Assembly: GCA_021737975.1 (NCBI GenBank)
Contig: JAIPCZ010000021.1
Span: 1-44,029 of the forward strand
From: Polaromonas sp.
GTDB taxonomy: Bacteria; Pseudomonadota; Gammaproteobacteria; Burkholderiales; Burkholderiaceae_C
DNA length: 44,029 bases
Reading direction: 5' to 3'
The notes under the pieces are model-generated. The model made no database searches. It was not told the origin of the DNA and saw nothing but the letters and a program-made list of their open reading frames with translations. Position 1 is the stretch's first letter, and each line of letters opens with the position of its first letter. This document shows positions 35,436 through 41,598 of this stretch, piece by piece. The translations under genes were made by a program, and so were the position numbers.

Positions 35436-36680
35436 TTACTGGGTCAGGCCGGGAATGGGTTGGGCGTTGCCGCGCGCCGCGGGTTCGCTTTTGGGCCGCA
35501 CCCGGTCCCCGGCGGCGGCGCTGGTGGTGGGCAGGATCACGCTGTCGCCGTTGGCCAGCCCGGTGAGGATTTGCGTCGTGCCCACCCCCTGCAGGCCCAG
35601 TGTGACGTCGGCGCGCACGGCTGTGCCATCACGCGCCACCAGCACAAACGGTTTGCCATCGGCGTCGCGGCGCAGCGCGTCGGTGGTCAGCCGCAGCGCA
35701 TCGGGCACCTGCGCCGTGATGATTTCCACACTCACGGTCATGTCGGGACGCAGAAAGGCGGGGGGCTGATCGACCCGAAGCTTCAAGTCGACCGTGCCGC
35801 GCTGCGCATCGACGGCCGGCGCAATGGTGCTCAAGGTGGCGGCAAAAGGCTGGTCCGGGTAAGCGTCGGCGCTGGCGCGGGCCGCCTGGCCCAGGCGGAT
35901 GTACTTGAGGTTTTTTTCATCGACGCTGGTCTCGATGCGGGTCTCGGCGCCGCTGACCAGCGTCAGCAGCACATGCCCGGGCTGCGCCGTGTCACCGGGG
36001 TCGGCCTGGCGGCTGATCACGGTCGCGGCCGCAGGGGCGCGCAGGCTCAAATTGTCGAGCCGCGAGGCCGCCGCCGCTGCGCTGGCCAAGGCCTGCGCCA
36101 GCCGCGCCTGAGCCGCGGCAGCTTCGGCGCCACCGGTCTGGTTGCCCTGCGCCTGGGCAGTGGCGGCCAGCACGGCGGCGCGGGCTGTTTGTGCCTGGCG
36201 CAGGGCGTCATCCTGGCGCGCTTGCGAAACAAAACCCTGCTTGAGCAGGTCTTGCGCGCGGGCCAGTTCCTGTTCGGCCTGCACGGCCGCGGCGCGGGCC
36301 TGGGCGAGTTGCTGCTCGCTCACAGGCGCCTGCACCGAGCTGAGTTGGCGCAGGCGGGCCCGGGCCTCGGTCACGGCGCCCTGAGCGGCTGCCAGATTGG
36401 CGCTGGCTTCATCGTCACGCAGGCGCACCAGCACCTGGCCGGCCTGCACCGCGTCGCCCTCGCGCACCAGCATCTGCTCGATACGCGCCGTGCTTTGGCT
36501 CATCACGTCGGTGCGCGCCACGCTGGCGATGCGCCCGCTGGTCACCACCGACTGCAGCATCGGCCCTTGCGACACCCGCGCCAACTCCACGGCCATGCCG
36601 CGCTGCGACCAGACGTAAAAGCCCAGGCCCGCCACCAACAGAGCGGCGACCCAGAATAAGTGTGTGCGCTTGAATGTCAT
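35436..36680 (-). CDS. Periplasmic adaptor (membrane-fusion) protein of the ABC exporter
   Basis: A 414-residue HlyD/MacA-type protein. The N-terminal membrane anchor (FWVAALLVAGLGFYVWSQ) is followed by a biotinyl-lipoyl half (TARIEQMLVREGDAVQAGQVLVRL) and a long alpha-hairpin rich in Ala and Gln (about 85-205). The second lipoyl half is LSLRAPAAATVISRQADPGD and beta-barrel domains come last. The frame is open 44 codons further, but ATG 36680 (MTFKRTHLFW) gives the normal signal-anchor. It is the first gene of the three-gene operon and would link the permease to an outer-membrane channel not encoded here. Confidence 0.92.
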   Translation of the reverse strand: MTFKRTHLFWVAALLVAGLGFYVWSQRGMAVELARVSQGPMLQSVVTSGRIASVARTDVMSQSTARIEQMLVREGDAVQAGQVLVRLRDDEASANLAAAQGAVTEARARLRQLSSVQAPVSEQQLAQARAAAVQAEQELARAQDLLKQGFVSQARQDDALRQAQTARAAVLAATAQAQGNQTGGAEAAAAQARLAQALASAAAAASRLDNLSLRAPAAATVISRQADPGDTAQPGHVLLTLVSGAETRIETSVDEKNLKYIRLGQAARASADAYPDQPFAATLSTIAPAVDAQRGTVDLKLRVDQPPAFLRPDMTVSVEIITAQVPDALRLTTDALRRDADGKPFVLVARDGTAVRADVTLGLQGVGTTQILTGLANGDSVILPTTSAAAGDRVRPKSEPAARGNAQPIPGLTQ

Positions 36681-36739
36681 GCGGTGATTGTCGGGTAAGG
36701 CTGCCGTGAGGAAAATTTCCACAAAACGATCGAAAGTGG

Positions 36740-36790
36740 CATTTATCCATGCAAATTTACCAACAGATGGTAAATTTACCCGGATAAATG
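36740..36790. repeat. Nested inverted repeat (possible operator or cruciform)
   Basis: Outer arms CATTTATCC (36740-36748) and GGATAAATG (36782-36790) enclose inner arms AAATTTACC (36753-36761) and GGTAAATTT (36769-36777) around AACAGAT. The four-base internal gaps are symmetrical. GGTAAATTTACC (36769-36780) is itself a perfect palindrome. It lies 60 bases upstream of the adaptor gene and directly before the DUF4143 remnant, to whose lost promoter region it may belong. Confidence 0.9.
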
Positions 36791-37005
36791 AGGACAAAGA
36801 CTTTGAAATCATTCGCCGGGCCTTGACGGTGCAAGGTGCTTATCGTTCCACCAGACCGGGCCGCAGCTTTTATGAAGCATGTGAAGATATCAAGCCAGCA
36901 AAACGCTTTGTGGTGCACGCGGGTCCAGACCGGTTTCCGATCAGTGACGACGTGCAGGCGATCGGTGTGCGCGAGTTGGCTGACAACTTGTCGAGCCTGA
37001 GTTGA
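36787..37005 (+). pseudogene. C-terminal remnant of a DUF4143-type ATPase
   Basis: An open stretch of about 72 codons reads FEIIRRALTVQGAYRSTRPG, then FYEACEDIKPAKRFVVHAGP and FPISDDVQAIGVRELADNL. This matches the usual end of AAA/DUF4143 proteins, where a substrate strand, an ACxDI-K-P helix and a (K/R)FVV-x-x-G-x-x-x-(F/Y)P turn precede a final helix. No Walker motifs remain. The open frame continues upstream through the nested repeat to an ATG at 36688, so a short chimeric peptide of 105 residues could be made, but I consider it a deletion remnant. Confidence 0.6.
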
Positions 37006-37048
37006 GCGTACGCGCAGCCGCGCGTCCGGCTCGGCGACAATCCAGCAC

Positions 37049-37972
37049 ATGCCCGAATCCATCCTCTCCGTTCAAAACCTGGTCAAGCGTTATGGCGCGG
37101 CCACAGTGGTCAGCGACCTGTCTTTTGCCATTGCCCCGGGCGAATGCCTGGGTGTCATCGGCCCCAACGGCGCTGGCAAAACCACCACCATCCGTATGTG
37201 CCTGGGCCTGACCGTGCCCGACGAAGGCACGGTGACGGCCTTTGGCCTGCAAATGCCGCGTGACGCGCTGGCCATCAAGGCACAGTTGGGGGTGGTGAGC
37301 CAAATGGACACGCTCGACCCCGACTTCAATTGCGCCGAGAACCTGCTGGTGTACGGCCGTTATTTCGGCATGAAAGACGCGCAGATTCGCGAGCGCATCC
37401 CGTCGCTGCTCGAATTTGCCTCCCTGACCAGCAAGGCCAATGCCAAACCGGGAGAGTTGTCGGGCGGCATGAAGCGCCGCCTGAGCCTGGCGCGCGCGCT
37501 GGTGAACAACCCGCGCCTGCTGCTGCTCGACGAGCCGACCACCGGCCTGGACCCGCAGGCGCGCCACCTGATGTGGGAACGCCTGCAATTGCTGCTGCAG
37601 CAAGGCAAGTCGATTTTGCTGACCACGCACTTCATGGACGAGGCCGAGCGCCTGTGCCACCGTTTGCTGGTGGTGGACCACGGCAAAAAAATTGCCGAAG
37701 GCGCGCCGCGTGACCTGATCCGTCAGTACCTTGAGCCAGACGTGGTCGAGGTCTACGGCAGTGGGGCCCTGGCCCTCGCGGACTCGCCGCTCAAGGCTCT
37801 GGCCGCGCGGGTCGAGGTCAGCGGTGAAACCGTGTTTTTCTACACCGCCGACGCCAAGCCCTTGCTGCTCGAACTGGCTGCTTACCCGCAGCTGCGCACG
37901 CTGCACCGCCCGGCCAACCTCGAGGACCTCTTCCTCAAGCTGACGGGTCGTCAAATCCGGGAGGACGCATGA
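37049..37972 (+). CDS. ABC exporter ATPase, NodI-like
   Basis: A 307-residue ATPase of the drug/lipo-oligosaccharide export group. Walker A is GPNGAGKTTTIRM near 40, with GVVSQMDTLDPDFNCAENL. The signature is LSGGMKRRLSLARAL and Walker B is LLLLDEPTTGLDPQARH. The C-terminal extension (about 225-307) is the regulatory part seen in NodI and CcmA-like proteins. It overlaps the permease gene by ATGA. Homologues in rhizobia export Nod factors, but in betaproteobacteria this gene pair is widespread without nod genes, so the substrate is unknown. Confidence 0.9.
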   Translation: MPESILSVQNLVKRYGAATVVSDLSFAIAPGECLGVIGPNGAGKTTTIRMCLGLTVPDEGTVTAFGLQMPRDALAIKAQLGVVSQMDTLDPDFNCAENLLVYGRYFGMKDAQIRERIPSLLEFASLTSKANAKPGELSGGMKRRLSLARALVNNPRLLLLDEPTTGLDPQARHLMWERLQLLLQQGKSILLTTHFMDEAERLCHRLLVVDHGKKIAEGAPRDLIRQYLEPDVVEVYGSGALALADSPLKALAARVEVSGETVFFYTADAKPLLLELAAYPQLRTLHRPANLEDLFLKLTGRQIREDA

Positions 37973-38781
37973 GTACCCAGGCTAAGCATCCCAGTGTCTG
38001 GCGCGCACCCCAACTCTCCAGGCGCTGGTGGCCGGTGTTTTTGCGCAACCTGCTGGTCTGGCGCAAGCTGGCGATTCCGAGCCTGGTCGGCAACATTGCA
38101 GAGCCGCTGATGTGGCTGGTGGCCTTTGGCTACGGCATGGGCGCGCTGGTGGGCAAGGTCACCGTGGACGGCGTGCAGGTGCCGTACATCCTGTTCCTGG
38201 CCAGCGGTTCGATCTGTATGAGCGCCATGAATGCCGCCAGTTTCGAGGCGCTGTACTCGGCGTTTTCCCGCATGCACGTGCAAAAGACCTGGGACGGCAT
38301 CATGAACGCGCCGGTCAACCTCGACGACATCGTGATGGCTGAAATGCTGTGGGCGGCCTTCAAGTCGGTCTTTACCGTGACGGCCATTTTGGGCGTGATG
38401 CTGGCGCTTGGCATCAGCTACAGCCCCAAGTTGCTGGTGGCCTGGCCGGTGCTGCTGGGCGTGGGCATCACCTTCAGTTGCGTGGCGCTGATTTTCAACG
38501 CGCTGGCCAAGGGCTATGACTTTTTTACCTATTACTTCACGCTGTTCCTGACGCCCATGATGTTTTTGAGCGGCATCTTTTTCCCGCTGGAGCAGTTGCC
38601 GCCGGTGGTCCGCGCCATTTCGCAGTGGCTGCCCCTGACCAACGCGGTGGACCTGGTGCGCCCGCTGTTCATGGACCAGTGGCCCGCGGACTGGTTGCGC
38701 CCGTTGGCGGTGCTGGCGAGCTACGCGGGGCTGGGTTTCTGGGTGGCGCTGGCGCTCACGCGCAAGCGTTTTCGGGCATGA
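37969..38781 (+). CDS. ABC-2 type permease, NodJ-like
   Basis: A 270-residue permease with six membrane segments. RNLLVWRKLAIPSLVGNIAEPLMWLVAFG (two motifs run together at the N-terminus) is typical of NodJ. LFLTPMMFLSGIFFPLEQLP near 195-215 is the conserved ABC-2 stretch before the last helices. Start and stop both overlap neighbours by ATGA. It is the partner of the NodI-like ATPase. Confidence 0.9.
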   Translation: MSTQAKHPSVWRAPQLSRRWWPVFLRNLLVWRKLAIPSLVGNIAEPLMWLVAFGYGMGALVGKVTVDGVQVPYILFLASGSICMSAMNAASFEALYSAFSRMHVQKTWDGIMNAPVNLDDIVMAEMLWAAFKSVFTVTAILGVMLALGISYSPKLLVAWPVLLGVGITFSCVALIFNALAKGYDFFTYYFTLFLTPMMFLSGIFFPLEQLPPVVRAISQWLPLTNAVDLVRPLFMDQWPADWLRPLAVLASYAGLGFWVALALTRKRFRA

Positions 38782-39257
38782 CCGAATTTGCTGAAAAAAT
38801 CCAGGAGCCGCGCTTGTGGCGTGGTGACGGCTGGACCGCGCGGGTGATCAAGAACGAAGACGACGACGGCTGGGCCGTGGCCATGTTCAAGGACGCTGAG
38901 TCCGAGCCGGCGCTGATCGGCCCCTGGACCATGGGGCGCGACAAAAAGAACCCCAAGCCACTGGACGGCAACGCCTTCAGCACCCTGGTCAAGACCGCCA
39001 GCGAGTTTGTGCGCCGCAGCGAGCAACAGCTGCATGCTTCTCTGCACCAGAGCATCACTGTCACCGCCGGCCCGGCCCGCGTCACCGTTTGCCTGGACAT
39101 CGTGCCTGATGAAGACAACCCCTATGCCATGCTGAGTGCCAGGGACGAGGGCGACGAATTGCTGGCCGAAGTGCGGGTGGCGCCCACGTTCAAGCTCAAC
39201 CGCGCCAGCGCGGTGGCATGGGCCGAGGGCGGGTTTGTTCGGCCGGGTGAGCGTTAG
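38778..39257 (+). CDS. Conserved protein of unknown function downstream of the NodIJ-like exporter
   Basis: A 159-residue soluble protein starting MTEFAEKIQEPRLWRGDGWT. It contains WTARVIKNEDDDGWAVAM, IGPWTMGRDKKNPKPLDGNAF and a beta-rich C-terminal half with VTVCLDIVPDEDNPYAM. No membrane segment, signal peptide or catalytic motif that I recognise. The start overlaps the permease stop by ATGA, so it is co-translated with the exporter. The frame is open further upstream but only inside the permease gene. Its stop overlaps the stop of the convergent nucleotidyltransferase gene (TTAG shared). Function unknown. Confidence 0.8.
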   Translation: MTEFAEKIQEPRLWRGDGWTARVIKNEDDDGWAVAMFKDAESEPALIGPWTMGRDKKNPKPLDGNAFSTLVKTASEFVRRSEQQLHASLHQSITVTAGPARVTVCLDIVPDEDNPYAMLSARDEGDELLAEVRVAPTFKLNRASAVAWAEGGFVRPGER

Positions 39258-39790
39258 TTTGTTTGGTTTGGTTCCAGGTCGGCCAGCCTGGCCGTTGTGG
39301 CTGCCTGCTCGGCGGCATCCAGAAACGTGGTGTTGCGCGCGCGCAGTCGCAACATCGGCAATGAGATCAGGGTCGCCCTCAGACCCGCGCGAACCCAGCG
39401 CAGATCGCGTGGCTCGCCGCGCGCCAATTTGGAAATGGCCGCGTCATTGGGCTCCAGAAAATGGGCGGTCACCTGCGCCTGTGCGACCTTGATGAGGCGC
39501 TGCTCCCAACCTGAAGGCAGGGTGGGCAAGTAGGGTGAAACCGGGTCCAGATAGACACCGTGCAATTGGTGGTACCGGCTGCCTTCGCCCAGGTCATCGA
39601 CCAGGTCAAAAACTCTTGGCGGGTCAGTCAGGGTGTAGCAGTCGGCATCGATCGACAGCGTCATGTCCAGCGGTATGGCTTCCACTTGGGCCATCCCGAG
39701 CACAGACAAGCTGCCAATGACGACATAGTCCCGGTGCCCGCAGCGTTGTTGCGCGGCGTTCAGCAGGTGCATGAGCACGTCGATATTCAT
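39254..39790 (-). CDS. Nucleotidyltransferase-fold protein (DUF6036/AbiEii-like), probable toxin
   Basis: A 178-residue protein. YVVIGSLSVLGMA near residues 21-33 gives the Gly-Ser of the nucleotidyltransferase fold, and MTLSIDADCYTL near 44-55 gives the Asp-x-Asp metal site. ISKLARGEPRDLRWV later resembles the helix that in this group carries Lys, Arg and Asp. I chose ATG 39790, which overlaps the stop of the Phd-like gene by ATGA; the longer frame runs inside that gene. An NTase-fold protein behind a Phd-type antitoxin has the layout of a toxin-antitoxin pair. The NTase may modify tRNA or another target as MenT and AbiEii do, but that is inference. Confidence 0.75.
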   Translation of the reverse strand: MNIDVLMHLLNAAQQRCGHRDYVVIGSLSVLGMAQVEAIPLDMTLSIDADCYTLTDPPRVFDLVDDLGEGSRYHQLHGVYLDPVSPYLPTLPSGWEQRLIKVAQAQVTAHFLEPNDAAISKLARGEPRDLRWVRAGLRATLISLPMLRLRARNTTFLDAAEQAATTARLADLEPNQTN

Positions 39791-40260
39791 GGCCTTGCAC
39801 TTGCCAACGGATCGTTGCCGTGAAGGGCTGTGAAGGGTGAATTCTGCCGCATGGCCGGCCCCCAGCCCTGCGCCGGACCGCACATCAGTGGCGCCAGTTC
39901 CGAGACAGGCAAGGCAAGCCACTGCTGCCAGCGCTCAATGTAGTCGGCGCTGCACAAGTGCTCGGTCTCCCAGCGTTTCACGCTGTCGAGAGCGGCCTGA
40001 ATGTGTTTCTTTTGGGCAGACCGGGGTGCACACAGGATGTCAATGGCTATCTGCTGGTGCTGCACCAAACGTTGCAACTCGCGCTGCCGCTGCGCCTCGC
40101 GCGCCATGCGCCTCGGGTCGCTCACCGATTGCGCGGCCTCAGGCGACATGACCACCGCCACGGTTTTGTGATGGCGCTCGATGGCCACCGGGCTGTGCGC
40201 CAGCTGGCCCAGCAGGGCGCCGAAATTTTGTTTGGCTTGTGATGCGGTCAGTGTGATCAT
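39787..40260 (-). CDS. Phd/YefM-family antitoxin with C-terminal extension
   Basis: A 157-residue protein. Residues 1-50 (MITLTASQAKQNFGALLGQL, then PVAIERHHKTVAVVMSP) are a clear Phd/YefM DNA-binding and dimer domain. Residues about 80-157 are a longer extension than usual (DSVKRWETEHLCSADYIERW, ending near MRQNSPFTALHG), likely specific for the NTase partner. It overlaps the NTase gene by ATGA. The promoter region has two identical 13-base sites over the -35 and -10 boxes, as expected for self-repression. The predicted transcription start falls on or next to the ATG, so the mRNA may be leaderless. Confidence 0.85.
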   Translation of the reverse strand: MITLTASQAKQNFGALLGQLAHSPVAIERHHKTVAVVMSPEAAQSVSDPRRMAREAQRQRELQRLVQHQQIAIDILCAPRSAQKKHIQAALDSVKRWETEHLCSADYIERWQQWLALPVSELAPLMCGPAQGWGPAMRQNSPFTALHGNDPLASARP

Positions 40261-40265
40261 GTCCG

Positions 40266-40296
40266 TATTTTAGACAAATTATTTATTTTAGACAAA
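40266..40296 (-). promoter_or_regulatory. Promoter with duplicated operator for the Phd/NTase pair
   Basis: The 13-base direct repeat TATTTTAGACAAA occurs at 40266-40278 and 40284-40296 (plus-strand reading). On the minus strand it yields -35 TTGTCT (40295-40290), a 17-base spacer and -10 TAAAAT (40272-40267). Each repeat covers one promoter box. The expected start is 40260-40261. Confidence 0.75.
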
Positions 40297-40363
40297 ATTT
40301 AACCACAGGATCACCAGATCAGCCCGGGTCGCCCCGCGTCTGGGTGCCGCGCCCGATGAAGAA

Positions 40364-40395
40364 CAAAAAAGCGCCCTTGTTTGACGAAGGGCGCT
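40364..40395 (-). terminator. Rho-independent terminator of the response-regulator gene
   Basis: Perfect 9-base arms AGCGCCCTT (40370-40378) and AAGGGCGCT (40387-40395) with an 8-base loop. On the minus strand the hairpin is followed by a T run (complement of the A run at 40364-40370). It lies 30 bases after the stop of the response-regulator gene. Confidence 0.92.
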
Positions 40396-40425
40396 GTGAA
40401 GGACCCTGTCGGGTCCGAGTGCTCA

Positions 40426-41301
40426 TTAAGCTGTTCGGGTGGCGGCAAAGAGCGCCTTGGCGCCCAATCCGAGCAGCATGACAATTCCAACCAATGGCAT
40501 GACCACCGCATAGGCCAGGCCGATGAACGGAGCGGCGACCAACTTGCCTGCTGTGGCGAAGGCAGTCAGTAGCTTGCGCCCTTTCGGGTTGGCCATCATG
40601 GCCTTGCCTGCAGACCAGGCCAGGAACGAGATGCCCACCAGGGGGAGCGACATGGCGTAGACCAGGCCGATGAACGGGGCGGCGAAGAAAAGCGCCACAT
40701 TCTTCAGGTAGGTGGGTGCCTTTTTCGCAGCCTGCGATTGCAACAGGGCCTTGCCACCCAGCCAGGCCAGCATGGCGATGCCGATCAGGGGCAGAAACAC
40801 CGCATAAGCCAGTCCGATGAAGGGGGCTGCCAAGGTGAGCGCCAGGCTCCTGAAACCATTCGGGCTTTCAAGGACTTCGACAGGTGTTGCGGTGGCGGGA
40901 ACGACTTCTGGCGCTTGCACGATTGACAGCACCGGTGCTGCCATCGCCCTGGCGGCACTGGCCTCGATCATCTCGGGGGACAGGGGTTTGCGCATGAAAT
41001 CAGAAACACCGGCGGCCTTGGCGCGCGACTCGTTTTCGGTGGTGCCAAATCCGGTGATGATGACAACCGGTGTCCAGGGCCGGCTGGACTTGACACGTTC
41101 AGCCAGTTCAACGCCGTCCATGCCGGGCATCTTGATGTCGGTGAAGACGACATCGAATTCCTGCTCGCGAATCTGTTTCAGGGCTTCGTGGGCATTCTGG
41201 GCCGTCGTGACGACATAACCCTTGCTTGACAAGACACGGTTGAAGCTTTTGCCAACCACGGCGTCATCGTCGACGACCAGGACTTTACGCAGTGCACTCA
41301 T
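40426..41301 (-). CDS. Response regulator with three membrane repeats as output region
   Basis: A 291-residue protein. Residues 1-120 are an intact receiver domain: acidic pocket DDD at 11-13, phospho-acceptor Asp55 in FTDIKMPGMDG, Thr83 and Lys105. A linker of about 35 residues follows. Then come three hydrophobic repeats with an exact 49-residue period (conserved AAPFIGL at 158, 207 and 256, then P-L-x-G-I and G-K-A). Each repeat has about 28 hydrophobic residues with a central Pro, which could form a membrane hairpin or helix. No DNA-binding, GGDEF or other known output domain is present. It has a good ribosome-binding site (AGGAGA) and a near-consensus sigma-54 promoter. No histidine kinase is adjacent. 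It could be a phosphorylation-controlled membrane-shaping or anchoring protein; that is speculation. Confidence 0.88.
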   Translation of the reverse strand: MSALRKVLVVDDDAVVGKSFNRVLSSKGYVVTTAQNAHEALKQIREQEFDVVFTDIKMPGMDGVELAERVKSSRPWTPVVIITGFGTTENESRAKAAGVSDFMRKPLSPEMIEASAARAMAAPVLSIVQAPEVVPATATPVEVLESPNGFRSLALTLAAPFIGLAYAVFLPLIGIAMLAWLGGKALLQSQAAKKAPTYLKNVALFFAAPFIGLVYAMSLPLVGISFLAWSAGKAMMANPKGRKLLTAFATAGKLVAAPFIGLAYAVVMPLVGIVMLLGLGAKALFAATRTA

Positions 41302-41347
41302 GATATTTCTCCTTCAAGTTCAATTTGGATCAGACTGCTTATCTCTA

Positions 41348-41364
41348 AGCATTGACCGTGCCAA
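41348..41364 (-). promoter_or_regulatory. Sigma-54-type promoter of the response-regulator gene
   Basis: On the minus strand TTGGCACGGTCAATGCT matches the -24/-12 consensus YTGGCACGRNNNTTGCW with one mismatch (A for the first T of TTGC). The GG and GC doublets are correctly spaced. The expected transcription start is near 41337, about 36 bases before the ATG and its AGGAGA site. Confidence 0.75.
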
Positions 41365-41598
41365 CTTGAAATTAATCAAAATATCCTATATTTATCAATA
41401 GCTTGCATAATTTTTTCAGTGCCGTTGAAGATTTGAGGAGCCGTTAAAAAGCGGCAAAGTACATTGGTTTTATACACATTGGCCGCTGTTGGGCCAGGAA
41501 AACCAGAAAAGTCTTTTTAAATCAACAAGTTACTGAAAATATTGAGCCGTATATATTTTTTGTACAAGCCACGGCTTGCATCTCGATCAACACGGTGC

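Noticed and set aside
41365..41598. Small RNA gene or terminator between the helicase and response-regulator genes
   Set aside because: Only short imperfect hairpins (4-base stems) and AT-rich sequence are visible; nothing strong enough to call.
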